DNA from: Notospermus geniculatus
Taxonomy: Eukaryota; Nemertea; Pilidiophora; Heteronemertea; Lineidae
DNA length: 64,000 bases
NCBI GenBank assembly: GCA_002633025.1
Contig: NMRB01000275.1
Location: 322,901 to 386,900 of the forward strand
Direction: 5' to 3'
Part shown: positions 12,710 through 24,961 of the stretch, in pieces
How positions within the stretch are numbered: position 1 is the first letter of the stretch
How the letters are laid out: each line of letters opens with the position of its first letter
Made by a program: the position numbers and the translations under genes
Notes under the pieces: generated by a model
The model's database searches: none
What the model saw: only the letters and a program-made list of their open reading frames with translations
Told to the model about the DNA's origin: nothing

Positions 12710-13813
12710 CAAGCCATAAATCAGGTCTTCAACCATCATGCCGTTCAACACTCAAATGGCTGATTTTAAGCTCCAACTCTCAGATTTTAAGCTGGCTGCA
12801 TGGTATGTGTTCATGTCGCACATCTTTGACACGCTTACACGACAAGGGTTATGAAAGGACATTTCCGACCCAATATGTTGTTCCGTACATACTGATTTGT
12901 GTATCCTAATTATATCTTATTTGCAGTTTGATTAAGCAGGATCCTTTGGTTTATATCATGGTAACAAGCCTGAAAATAAGTGGGTAGACAAGGACATTGT
13001 CCGGCACCAAACTGTCATTTGTCAGGCACCAGGCAGTTGCTGCCTGACAAAATGTCAGGCACCAATTCCAAGTCTGTACATAGATAATCCATTACATGTC
13101 AGGCAGTTATCCCACTTTGTCAGGTGCCTATAAAAAACATTATTTTCAGGCCTGTGGTAATGATGAAACAGAGCACAGGTATAGAAAGACTGACACTACT
13201 TGGAATAGGGGGACACTTCTAGGGAGAAAACTAGATACCGGGTAGTGATCATGGTGAAAACGTTGCACTGTTTCTGTGTCGTGCCTGAACATGCAGTTGA
13301 TCAATCCTGAAAATCATGCTCGAACGGCAGTGTGACTTCTTACTTCGTGCTGATGACCTCTGCAGCATTGATTGATACACTCGCTGGGAAATGGGGGTGA
13401 ACCTCACGGATTATTGCACGAAAGAATCTGTCACGTAAACTTGGAACAAGAGGGAAGCCACGCTCTTGCCCTGATTATATGGTAAACATATCACTCCATG
13501 AGCCAATCAACTACCTTGCAAAAGACGAGCTGCCTATTTGTGAAAAAAATACTGGGGTTAGAAGCATGGAACATGTTGTGTATGGGGAGGGGGAGGTCCA
13601 TGTTAAGTTATGGATGGATTTGATAAGCTCAGCTGCACATTGCAAACTAACAAATGCCAAAATGTTTTTCTATTGGTTCCAGAAGGTCAGATTACAGCAG
13701 AACAGAAACCTAGGGTTCTCCATATCTGTCGAAACTGTGCAATAACATCACTTTAGACAGAAATGCAGCATTTCAAAATTGTTTAGCCTAACATATGGCG
13801 TGTCTGTAGATTT
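12710..13813 (+). repeat. 1.13-kb tandem duplication, copy 2
   Basis: Second unit of the tandem pair. It diverges from copy 1 by scattered substitutions and small indels (for example an extra ACCGG near 13240), so the duplication is recent but not brand-new. Confidence 0.92.
12964..13155. mobile_element. Foldback element with TIR ACAAGCCTGAAAATAA, copy 2
   Basis: Duplicate of the foldback at 11835-12058, carried by the second tandem unit and shortened internally by about 37 bp. The right end reads TTATTTTCAGGCCTGT. Confidence 0.72.
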
Positions 13814-15571
13814 ATCTGAAAAGATCGGTCTCTCCACATGTGAGATATTTTTCTGTTGTGCTGTGTGTCCTTGGTGTATGCACAGTTCCGCTGTACATAG
13901 TAAGAGTATTTCACTATTTATTTGATATCATTATGTTTCACATTTTAATCTTGCAGAGTTCTGTTGTTCAATACTATTGGATGCATGTGCAATATATATA
14001 TATTAATGAATATATAGATTTATGGTAATGAATTTTAAGACTGGCCATGACTTGGTACCAGCCACATCAATTAGTCATTGCTCTGGAAAGTCAAACACAA
14101 TTACATGTATTTAAAGTCAGAGAAGGTCATTTGGAGATTGATTTTAGAACTGTTCACTTCAATCTGCTGTAGTTGCTTAGGGGCCTGGCTACCTGCGAGT
14201 AGATTTTTGGCCAATTATGACTTTATAGAATCCTGTTCTGTGGCATTCACTTCTTGAACTGCTGTGCTGCGGCCAGAATCGTCCAAACAAAGACAAATCC
14301 CGGTTTGCACAGTTTGTAATAGGTCTGCGAATACGAAAAGAATCCCTCGACTTTTCTATTAAATTTTCTGACATTTTTATACGTAAATTGACAATGAGGC
14401 AAGACTGTTTTCTATTCTTGATAATATTTTCCTATCAGTGTATTGATGAAAATTACGGCCATTCCCTGCCGGACTATTTTCTACTCTCAATGAACAAGGT
14501 TTAGGTTTCATCTCCAATCTCTCTAGAATAGTGTGTACATTTGTATAAGATATGGTACCATGGTGAAATTGACTTGGTTAACATTTCAGTTCTTAATGTC
14601 ATATCAATGTACTTGCTGGTGAAGTCTGCGAAAATTCCTTCATTTACTCTCTATCCACCTGATACTATACAGTGCTATTCTGAATCTCTACATGAATGAT
14701 CTGAATTTAACTTGAAAGGACACCTCCTAAAGTAGGTGGTCCTGAAACCTTCCAATGAATCTTTTATTTACCCTGACCTGGGAACTGCGGGTCCCTTATT
14801 TCACATCATCGAAGGGAATTTGAGTTCAGACAGTCAATCTTGTCTGCCACCGTTGAATTGCCTCATTCGATGTCTTATCTTAACATTCAGTGCCGCAATA
14901 TTTGTCGGGTCATTCAAATTGGATGTGGCTCGGTTATCGCTGTAACCATGAGTGATTTTGATGGTTGTCTTGAGATGGAAGTTCTGGTGCACAGATAGTG
15001 TAGACTAAAATGGTGTACAATACATATATTATTTGTTTTATCATGTGGAACAAACATGGCATATCACAGCTGCATGATATTTGAGTTATTTTCTGTAGTG
15101 CAAGTTTGGAGATATATGTAATGGTTTAATATTTTATAGTCAGAGTTTGGCCTGAAGGTGGCACTTGGTATATAAAAAGGTTGCGTTTTATACTTTGAAG
15201 AGAGAGCTGTGTTGAGACCTGTATCCCTTTCGTTACAAAACAATGGTTGCAGAAAATCATTTTGATATCGTGGCCAGTTCATACTTCAGTTCTCAGACTT
15301 GTGGTTCAGAAGATACTTCATGGTTATTAACCAGCTTACAAAAAGTTTTTAAAGTTCAGAAAGCCACTAGAAGTATTTCTGACAGTCTGTTCACATTTGG
15401 CCAGAGTTGCCTCATAATGGACCGGTATAAATCTGAAGTTGAAGTATGGATATGACTTTGTGGTGCTCGGGGCATTCAACCAATTTGCATCTTCATAAAA
15501 TGGTCACAACGGTTTTGCATTTGCATTGGTACAACCATACCAATTAGATTGTTAAACTGTGAGTAACACAG
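13814..15571. other. Intergenic DNA without recognised features
   Basis: AT-rich sequence between the two tandem duplications. Short open frames are scattered on both strands. I recognise no domain, RNA gene or clear repeat here. Confidence 0.5.
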
Positions 15572-16055
15572 AGTGATGGGTGACCAATTACATCTATTGA
15601 CCTGACAATTTAATTGGTGTGGACTTATGAAACAGAGGTGCTTCAAAAAGATCTACTGCCATCTGTTTGTTAGAATTGGAACAAATTTGTGGTTTGGGTG
15701 TTCATATCATGGGATAGATGGCAGCACAATCTGACTGGACCGGTATGAAAGGACTGGTCGTCCCAGAAATGCAAGTCCGAGTAACATGGATTGTCTCCTA
15801 TTTTGATGTATTCAAAAGGCCATGATTTCCACAGCCATGTGTTATCATTTTCCCATGTTGAACAATAAAACCAGACTTCGATTCCAGAAGGATTTAGGTT
15901 CCTCTTACAAACACGGGGCTTGCTATTCAATTTGAATAATAAAACTATGGCATTGGTGAGTCCATTACTGCATGATTAGAAGGTCTTGCATACCATGTAC
16001 CTGTGAGTGAATGGCAGGTTATAATGTACATGTCATTGTGAGGAGCTGGGAACAA

Positions 16056-16396
16056 GGGCCCATATTCATAAAAGTACTTAAGTCTAAGTGTGGTACTTGC
16101 CTTTTGTGTTGAACAAAGGATAAGTGTCACACTTAGACTTAACTAGTATGAATATGGGTCCAGGTTCCACATTCATAAACATACTTAAGTCAATGTGTGA
16201 TACTTATCTTTTGTGTTGAACAGAGGGTAAGTTAAAGTGTCACACTTCGACTTAAGTAGTTTTATGAATATGGATCCAGGGCCCATGTTCATAAAACCTT
16301 GCTGGGCTTAGTTACTGGATAAATTGCCCAGTTTGTACAGGCCAATATACGCAACTATCAACCGACTAAGCTAGCAAGGTTTTATGAATATAGACC
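16056..16396. repeat. Three consecutive foldback elements of the GGGCC...TTCATAAA type
   Basis: Palindromic elements at 16056-16161, 16163-16277 and 16279-16396 follow one another directly. The first two have arms with TACTTAAGTC and the third CCTTGCTGGGCTTAG. All end in GGGCCC/GGTCC next to (A)TATTCATAAAA or ATGTTCATAAAA. The series is copied at 20583-20928 in the second tandem unit. Confidence 0.82.
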
Positions 16397-18445
16397 GAGA
16401 TTGAAATGGCACTTATTCGGGTACAAGTAGAACAGGGTGCTTTAAGTTCCTAATCAAACATGCGTTAAAGAACGGTATTTCCCAGCCTAGTATTCATACT
16501 CGGATGTTCATTGTGCATTTTCCTCATAAGTTCCTATGCCGATTTATAACGCATGAAATATATATTTTCAAAAAAACGACATTATAACTGGTAAATTACA
16601 TATTGGTGTCTTTGCACTGAAGTTTTCAATATTCTCACACGAGGGCAGCACCGTAGTGAGCTTCATTGACACACCCAGCGGCATTATTTTGAAATGCCAG
16701 GCTCCCTCATATTTTCTACTGTTTCATAGCGTGCACCAAAGTAGGTGGATTTTTTAGGTTAGAAAATGTCTTAAAGACACGAAGATTATTATTTATGATG
16801 GTGTGGTTTTTGGGTAATTTGTGGTTGTTTCTTTAGAGAAATGAACAATTCTCACTGACTCTGTACTGCAGTAATATACATCACGGTCGGGTGTGTGTCT
16901 TTGCTACTTGTTGTCAGTTGGAATAAAATAATATGAGAAAATTAAGTGTTTTGTTATTTATTTCATCTTCTTTTGTGGGTACATATCTTGATGTGAGTTG
17001 AGTATACGCCTAGTGATTTGTGGTAGGAAATGTTCTCCACGGAAGTCTCCACCCTCTGTTGATTTTGCAGCATTCTTGAGTTGAGGAGCGCAAAACTTTT
17101 CGAGGCACCTCATGGTGCATGGTGGGGCCTCGCCGTCAACTTGTGACGTCACACCCGTCTGCGGCCACTCTCCAAGCATGGTCAATGCGACGTGCGCATG
17201 GTCAGTTGGTGGTGTCACATTGCTTTTTGCGACGTCCTCTAACCTTCACCTGAAGAATAAACTCACCATAAAGTTATTTGGGTCATTAATAACAATACTT
17301 CTTGTTATTTGGTGTGAAAACCCTGGTTGTTTGTTGATAAACGTAGCCATTGTTGAATCCATTTTGTGCAGTGTTGATCTCTCCTTGGCCCTAAATGGTT
17401 GGAGTAACTTTATTTTCATTTACAACCACTTCAAACTGTGGTCAACAATCACTGAATAAAACACGAAGACGAGATTTATTAACCATTAAGGATCTACAAT
17501 AATGCATTAAAAAATATTTTAATAGGCCTAAGTATAGTCATGTCTAGTTGGAGAGGGCAACCAATGGACGGAATCGGCGGAACAAAACGGCTGATTGCGC
17601 GAGACTGTAACTGAAGCCGACATGCTTCTTCAAAGCGCGCCAAAAATAAATTATCATACATAGGACAAGGAGGCCGACACTAGGAGAATTATTTTATTGT
17701 TTTTTCAGGGGGTGGGCTGAGGTAGGAGAGCCATGAGAAAATTTCCTTGTGAGGGGCCCGCGGTCAACATCCGAGGAGGCACGACTTCCGCCATCGGTGG
17801 CCGTTCCATTGTGATATCCAACCCATCAATTACCTCAATAAACAGGCCTATCTAAGTCGAGATTTCCCTTAAAACGTGGCTTTTTGTCCATTTATTTCAA
17901 ACACTTGAAAGTCACTATCACATAGACACTCAATATACGGTACTCCTAACACTAGGTATATGGTCCGATAGGACGACTAGATGCGGACAAGAGATAAAAA
18001 TTCTTGAGATAAATTGATACCCGTCAGAGGCTGAAATATTCTCCACCTCATGATCTCGCCCTCCCTCTTGTAGTAGGCCTACAGGTGTGAAAGGAAAGAT
18101 AGTCCTTGAAATGCAAGTCCGAGTTACAATAGTCCGGCGGCGGTTGACGGACACAATCGAATTTATTTTTATTGACAATCATACTGAGAGCAATAATGGA
18201 TTTGTTTGTGGTCAAATCAGACAATATTCTTTAGTGATATTTGAAAGGCGGGCATCTAACAAAAACGTGGGGAAACGGAAGTACAGCCAACTAAACCCAT
18301 TGACAGCTTTGTACCAAACGTCTTTATTGTGCAATTACAAACCAGTCAGTTCCAGGGGTGGGAGTCCGATATGTTTACCCCGAGGACGTTAGGCAAATGT
18401 TTCCCCCGGACTTACGCAACTCCCTCGGTGGCGTGAAAGACTCCA

Positions 18446-18795
18446 GGGCCCAGTTTCACAAAGAATCTTAAGTCAGTAGGCTTAAGTCACTATTTTTGGC
18501 TAAGCTAAGACACTGACTTAAGCCCATTTCACAAAGCGACTAAAGTCTGACTCAGCTAAGTCAGTAGCCTGTGACTTAAGTCATGTGAAATGGAACTCTT
18601 TCCCGAAAGGAGGTGAGAAAGCGAATCACATGACGAGTCACATGATCCGGTCACCATGGTCACCAGTGTAAACACTCAAAATGGCAGATTCTCAAAGCAA
18701 ACGCCCANTTGAGAACTGCAGACTTAGGCCTAAGCCAGGTAAATTGAGGCTTAAGTCAACAAAACTGACTTAAGATTCTTTGTGAAACCGGGCCC
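18446..18795. mobile_element. Foldback element present only in tandem unit 1 (empty site in unit 2)
   Basis: The left end is GGGCCCAGTTTCACAAAG then AATCTTAAGTCAGT. The right end is the complement, ACTGACTTAAGATTC then TTTGTGAAACCGGGCCC. Unit 2 reads straight through at the matching site (GACTCC then TGTTTGATAAAA, around 23510-23525), so this is an indel with well-placed edges. One undetermined base is at 18708. The interior has nested smaller inverted repeats. Confidence 0.85.
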
Positions 18796-18856
18796 AGTTT
18801 TGATAAAAAAGCTGGTTTGAGTTTGTCCTCCTCGGTCACTGGCGCCATTCTGATCT

Positions 18857-19150
18857 CTACTGTCCATACAGTTGATTCAACCCAACAAGTTCAAATGATA
18901 TACTAGTAGTGTGAAAGACGATAGTTTTGTGCACGCCATTCCTATCTTCTGGAGTGAAATGAACGGCGAAGTTGGTCTCGTCCACTGCAGACAAGACAAA
19001 TCGCGGGAAGAAAGCGCGGGAAAATTGCACACTGTTGTGATATCTGCACGCCTGAAACTCATTTAATTCCGAATGAGTGCACTCAAAGAAGTGCAAGTTT
19101 TCACGAAGTTTTGCATCTTGAAATATCAAGGCCCAGGTCCCTACAGTCAC
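18857..19150 (-). pseudogene. Degenerate coding-like remnant (unit 1 copy)
   Basis: Minus-strand frame with the segment LIFQDAKLRENLH and, downstream, AVHFTPEDRNGVHKTIVFHT. The matching stretch in unit 2 (23447-23872) keeps these words. Indels and mostly amino-acid-changing differences separate the copies. I do not recognise the family. It could be part of a lineage-specific gene, a transposon-derived frame, or chance. Confidence 0.35.
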
Positions 19151-19690
19151 TTCGTCTTCGGACTAGCCGACGCGGCTCCACTCATACATGTAGTCCGAAG
19201 GCGTAGCGATATGAACCCTTTTGGTTCAAGATAGAAGTTTTGCAAAAGATGTAGGCCAACAACGCTCTAGTTATGGTCCTTTGGCAGAGACGCGAATATC
19301 AATTGTTTCTCTCGGAGACATGGCCTCAAACATAGAGTGAGTTCTACTCGCGCCTTTATCACCTCTTTATCCTGAAACATAACATCCCTGACACTAAATT
19401 CAGGGCAAAATTGAAAATCTATCAGAAATTGATAAGATTATCATGTTATTGGTAATACTTAATTTAATTGGATCACGTGACGTCGAGGGGCACTTCGACA
19501 TGTTCGAGGGCCTGTCTATCAACCAAGCTTTTTGGCAGATGTTTAGAACAGAATCATTCCCCGCAGATAAGATTTGAATATGCATTGCAAGGACCGGAAA
19601 CTGCATGTATCGAATGAAGTGTAATATTAAATAAGATAAAGAAATTATTGCAAAGAACTCAAAATATGACTTCGCAGACATTTTTAGCAC

Positions 19691-20056
19691 TCATTTCAAT
19701 TCCCTCATTGCGTCACGAGGGAACAACTTCAACGTCATGGAGTAAAACCATGCTGATTGGTCAATCCATTCAATGTCTTTGCCGCAAGTTATTATGACGA
19801 GCAATGCGGCCAGCTTTTTGCGGTGCGCGAGCTCATCGAGGTCCCTCCCACGCAATGGTGGAATAAAGAATAGAACATGATTTCCAGCAAGGGACTTTTT
19901 TCCTGACTTGCGCTTTGTCTGGAGTCCACTTGTAGACTGAGCATATCTCGTCACGGTATGCCCATGAGATGCCGGGACAATTAAAACGTCAGGTCTTCCG
20001 TCGACCAACAAATCATAAGGAATAAAGTCTCGATCGTGTTGACAAATATCAAGCAC
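19691..20056 (-). pseudogene. Coding-like remnant of unknown family (unit 1 copy)
   Basis: Minus-strand open frame of 121 codons including DFIPYDLLVDGRPDVLIVPA and SHGHTVTRYAQSTSGLQTK. The unit 2 copy (24421-24705) preserves this part and then shifts frame after TSGLQTKRK. An in-frame stop lies just upstream in both copies, so an intron boundary or decay must lie there. No family recognised. Confidence 0.35.
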
Positions 20057-20582
20057 AGATGACCCCAGGTAATCAGATATTGGCCCAATAATGTGTCATC
20101 AGTGATGGGTGACCAATTACATCTATTGACCTGACAATTTAATTGGTGTGGACTTATGAAACAGAGGTGCTTCAAAAAGATCTACTGCCATCTTTTGTTT
20201 GAATTGGAACAAATTTGTGGTTTGGGTGTTCATATCATGGGATAGATGGCAGCACAATCTGACTGGACCGGTATGAAAGGACTGGTTGTCCCAGAAATGC
20301 AAGTCTGAGTAACATGGATTGTCTCCTATTTTGATGTATTCAAAAGGTCATGATTTCCACAGCCATGTGTTATCATTTTCCCATGTTGAACAATAAAACC
20401 AGACTTCGATTCCAGAAGGATTTAGATTCCTCTTACAAACAGGGGCTTGCTATTCATTTTGAATAATAAAACTATGGCATTGGTGAGTCCATTACTGCAT
20501 GATTAGAAGGTCTTGCATACCATGTACCTGTGAGTGTATGGCAGGTTATAATGTACATGTCATTGTGAGGAGCTGGGAACAA

Positions 20583-20928
20583 GGGCCCATATTCATAAAA
20601 GTACTTAAGTCTAAGTGTGGTACTTGCCTTTTGTGTTGAACAAAGGATAAGTGTCACACTTAGACTTAAGTAGTATGAATATGGGTTCAGGTTCCACATT
20701 CATAAAGATACTTAAGTCAATGTGTGATACTTATCTTTTGTGTTGAACAAAGGATACCAGTAAGTTAAAGTGTCACACTTCGACTTAAGTAGTTTTATGA
20801 ATATGGGTCCAGGGCCCATGTTCATAAAACCTTGCTGGGCTTAGTTACTCAATAAATAGCCCAGTTTGTACAGGCCAATATACGCAACTATCAACCAACT
20901 AAGCTAGCAAGGTTTTATGAATATAGAC
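20583..20928. repeat. Three consecutive foldback elements (duplicate set)
   Basis: Copies of the three foldbacks seen at 16056-16396, here at 20583-20688, 20690-20810 and 20812-20928. Arm complementarity is retained with scattered changes. Confidence 0.8.
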
Positions 20929-22164
20929 GAGATTGAAATGGCACTTATTCGGGTACAAGTAGAACAGGGTGCTTCAAGTTGATTTCAGCTTCCTAATCAA
21001 ACATGCGTTAAAGAACGGTATTTCCCAGCCTAGTATTCATACTCGATTGTGTTTAGTGCATTTTCCTCATAAGTTCCTATGCCGATTTATAACGCATGAA
21101 ATATATATTTTCAAAAAAAACGACATTATAACTGGTAAATTACATATTGGTGTCTTTGCACTGAAGTTTTCAATATTCTCACACGAGGGCAGCACCGTAG
21201 TGAGCTTCATTGACACACCCAGCGGCATTATTTTGAAATGCCAGGCTCCCTCATATTTTCTACTGTTTCATAGCGTGCACCAAAGTAGGTGGATTTTTTA
21301 GGTTAGAAAATGTCTTAAAGACACGAAGATTATTATTTATGATGGTGTGGTTTTTGGGTAATTTGTGGTTGTTTCTTTAGAGAAATGAACAATTCTCACT
21401 GACTCTGTACTGCAGTAATATACATCACAGTCGGGTGTGTGTCTTTGCTACTTGTTGTCAGTTGGAATAAAATAATATGAGAAAATCAAGTGTTTTGTTA
21501 TTTCTTTCATCTTTTGTGGGTATTATCTTGATGTGAGTTGAGTGCGCTCACTGATTTGTGGTAGGAAATGTTCTTCACGCAAAAGAATTGACCGGGAAAA
21601 GCCTCCACCACCGTCTGTTCATTTTGCTCCGTTCTTGAGTTGAGGACCGCAAAAATTTTCCAGCCACCTCAGACTGAGGTGCCTGGAACATTTTAGGTGG
21701 GGCCTCGCCGGTCAACTTGTGACGTCACACCCGTCTGCGACCACTCTCCAAGCACGGTCAGTGCGACGTGCGCATGGTCAATTGGTGGTGTCACAGTGCA
21801 TTTTGCGAAGTCCTACCTTCACCTGTCAAGAAAAAACTCGCCGTAAAGTTATTTGGGCCATTAATAACAATACTTCTTGTTATTTGGTGTGAAAACCCTG
21901 GGTGTTTGTTGATAAACGTAGGCATTGTTGAATCTATTTTGTGCAGTGTTGATCTCTCCTTGGCCCTAAATGGTTGGAGTAACTTTATTTTCATTTACAA
22001 CCACTTCAAACTGTGGTCAACAATCACTGAATAAAACACGAAGACGAGATTTATTAACCATTAAGGATGTACAATAATGCATTAAAAAATATTTTAATAA
22101 GTAAAGTCATGTCTAGTTGGAGAGGGCAACGCCGACATAAGCCTACTGACAATGAGGTAGGCCT

Positions 22165-22236
22165 AGTCTCGGTCACCCAGCCGCTGTTACGAATGAACGG
22201 AATCGGCGGAACAACAACGGCTCGCTGCGCGAGACT
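22165..22236. repeat. Inverted-repeat element with AGTCTCGGTCACCCAGCCG end
   Basis: The left end AGTCTCGGTCACCCAGCCG is followed about 50 bp later by CGCTGCGCGAGACT. The same 22-bp end occurs as its exact complement at 53098-53119, marking a dispersed family. Confidence 0.6.
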
Positions 22237-23446
22237 ATAAATGAAGCCGACACAATGTTTCTTCAAAGCGCGCCAAAAATAAATTATCATGAATACATAG
22301 GACAAGGAGACTGGCACTCCTGGAAGACTAGAATTGCTTTTTCAGGGGGTGGGCCAAGGTAGGAGAGCCATGAGAAAACCTCGTGAGGGACCCGCGGTCA
22401 ACATCCGAGGAGGCACGACTTCCGCCATCGGTGACCGTTCCATTGTGATATCCAACCCATCAATTACCTCAATAAACAGGCCTATCTAAGTCGAGATTTC
22501 CCTTAAAACGTGGCTTTTTGTCCATTTATTTCAAACACTTGAAAGTCACTATCACATAGACACTCAATATACGGTATGGTCCGATAGGACGACTAATGTA
22601 TAAATTGACGATGGGGACACGAGATAAAAATTCTGGAGATAAATTGATACCCGTCAGAGGATGATATAGGCTATTCTCCACCGCATGATCTCGCCCTCCC
22701 CCTTGTAGTAGGCCTACAGGTGTGAAAGGAAAGGTAGTCCTTGAAATGCAAGTCCGGGTTACAATAGTCCGGCGGCGATTGACAGACACAATCGAATTTA
22801 TTTTTATTGACAATCATTGCCTATTGAGAGCAATAATGGATTTGTTTGTGGTCAAATCAGGCAACATTCTTTAGTGATATTTGAAAGGCGGTCATCTAAC
22901 AAAAACGTGGCGTTTTAATAGGCCTATTAAAGTCATGGGGAGACGTAACAAAACAGCAAACTAAACCCATTGACAGCTTTGTACCAAATAGTTGCGCACA
23001 CGCACACATATCTTTTTTCAAAACGATAGACAGCAGACGTCCAATCGCTTTAAATAGTTTACTCGCTCTTTTGTCAAAATCTGTCCTCGTATTGTTAAAG
23101 TCACGCACGAACCATTTTATCTTTGAGTGATGTTTCCTTTGCCTGACGTTAGATTACGTGTAAAATGTTTTCGACCCTTTTTGCCCGGCGAGCAAGCGCC
23201 ACGGTGGATTCGGAACCCCGGTTCGTCCGAACACAAGTTGACGCAACAGTACGGTGAACGACGACCAGATCAGTCAATATCTACATGTATTATGAGTGAT
23301 AAAAGGGCGTTGTTTCACTGAACTCAATCAATGGTCACTTTCGGCAATTCATGAGCACATTAAAGTACCGCCAAATAGTTGTGTACATTACGTCTTTATT
23401 GTGCAATTACAAACCAGTCAGTTCCAGGGGTGGGAGTCCGATATGT

Positions 23447-23872
23447 TTACACCGAGGACGCCAGGCAAATGTTTCCCCCGGACTTACGCAACTCCCTCAG
23501 TGGTGTGAAAGACTCCTGTTTGATAAAAACTGCTTTGAGTTTGTCCTCCTCGGTCACTGGCACCATTCTGATCTCAACTGTCCATAGAGTTGACTTCAAC
23601 TCAACAAGACCAGATGATATCGTGTGAAAGACGATAGTTTTGTGCACGCCAGTCCTATCTTCTGGGGTGAAATGAACGGCGATGTTAGTCTCGCCCACTG
23701 CAGACGAGATAAATCGCGGGAAGAAAGCGCGGGAATTGCACGCATGAAACTCATTTAATTCCGAATGAGTCCACTCAAAGACGTGCAAGTTTTCACGAAG
23801 TTTTGCATCTTGAAATATAAGGCCCAAGCCCCTACGGTCACTTCGTCTTCGGACTAGCCGACGCGGCTCCAC
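23447..23872 (-). pseudogene. Degenerate coding-like remnant (unit 2 copy)
   Basis: Minus-strand open frame of 141 codons containing LIFQDAKLRENLH, AVHFTPEDRTGVHKTIVFHT and VPVTEEDKLKAVFIKQESFT. It corresponds to 18857-19150 in unit 1, where the 350-bp element lies just downstream in this reading direction. No domain recognised. Confidence 0.35.
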
Positions 23873-24420
23873 TCAGATAGTCCGAAGGCGTAGCGATATG
23901 AACCCTTTTTGGTTCAAGATGGAAGTTTTGCAAAAGATGTAGGCCAACAACGCTCTAGTCCTTTGGCAGAGACGCGAATATCAATTGTTTCTCTCGGAGA
24001 CATGGCCTCAAATATAGAGCGAGTTCTACTCGCGCCTTTATCACCTCTTTATCCTGAACATACATCCCTGACACTAAATTCAGGGCAAAATTGAAAATCT
24101 ATCAGAAATTGATAAGATTATCATGTTATTGGTCATACTTGATTTGATTGGATCACGTGACGTCGAGGGGCGCTTGAGGGCCTGTCTATCAAGCTTTGGC
24201 AGATGTTTAGAATAAAATCTTTCCCCGCAGATAAGATTTGAATATCCATTGCAATGACCGGAAAATGTATCGAATGAAGTGTAAAATTAAATAAAGAAAT
24301 TATTGTAAAGAACTCAAAATATTACTTTGCAGACATTTAGCCCTCATTGCGTCACGAGGGAACAACTTCAACGTCATGGAGTAAAATCATGCTGATTGGT
24401 CAATCAATAGGCCTGGCCAT

Positions 24421-24705
24421 TCAATGTCTTTGCCGCCGCACACCACGGCGGAGCAATAGCGGCGAGCTTTTTGCGGTGCGCGAGATCAGAGGTCCCTCCC
24501 ACGCAATGGTGGAATAAAGAATAGGACATGATATCCAGCAAGGGACTTTTTTCCTCTTACGCTTTGTCTGGAGTCCACTTGTAGACTGAGCATATCTCGT
24601 CACGGTATGCCCATGAGATGCCGGGACAATTAAAACGTCAGGTCTTCCGTCGACCAACAAATCATAAGGAATAAAGTCTCGATCGTCTTGACAAATATCA
24701 AGCAC
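24421..24705 (-). pseudogene. Coding-like remnant of unknown family (unit 2 copy)
   Basis: Minus-strand frame matching 19691-20056, with DFIPYDLLVDGRPDVLIVPA retained. It then departs from the unit 1 frame through small deletions, so at least one copy is broken. Confidence 0.35.
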
Positions 24706-24721
24706 AGATGACCCCAGGTAA

Positions 24722-24961
24722 TCAGATATTGGCCCAATAATGTGTCATCTGGCGCCGGAGAATACTCGACCGCCGACTGGCCACTTGAGACCAATAGTTT
24801 GTAAACTGACAGGTAATATGGCCATCCTCTGTAATATACAACTCATTGACAATCGTATTGTCAAAATATGGGCCTTTGATAGCGCTCAATAGGGGTATCA
24901 AATTCTTGAGTGGCTTTTTAAAACCGTTGTTAAATGATGACAAATTAATTCCAATCGTGGA
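24722..24961 (-). pseudogene. Possible upstream exon of the unknown minus-strand remnant
   Basis: Minus-strand open frame with PLKNLIPLLSAIKGPYFDN and ELYITEDGHITCQFTNYW. It lies just outside unit 2 on the side that would be 5' of the minus-strand remnants, so unit 1 has no such upstream piece. Its link to 24421-24705 is inferred from position only; the frames do not join directly. Confidence 0.25.

Larger units (their letters stand above)
15572..20100 (+). repeat. 4.5-kb tandem segmental duplication, unit 1
   Basis: The block from AGTGATGGGTGACC (15572) to GTGTCATC (20100) is repeated head-to-tail from 20101 to 24749. Colinearity holds throughout. Differences are substitutions, small indels, a 350-bp element present only here (18446-18795), and about 390 bp present only in unit 2 (between GTACCAAA near 22989 and CGTCTTTATTG near 23391). 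The breakpoints are clean. The block carries foldback elements and minus-strand coding-like remnants. Confidence 0.95.
20101..24749 (+). repeat. 4.5-kb tandem segmental duplication, unit 2
   Basis: Second unit, starting AGTGATGGGTGACC and ending GTGTCATC before unique sequence at 24750. It lacks the 350-bp element of unit 1 and has about 390 bp around 22990-23390 that unit 1 lacks. Confidence 0.95.

Noticed and set aside
17112-17459. 115-codon open frame, also present at 21768-22034 in the second tandem unit
   Set aside because: Conserved only because the unit is duplicated; hydrophobic composition without a recognisable domain or start context, and the N-terminal half differs between copies.
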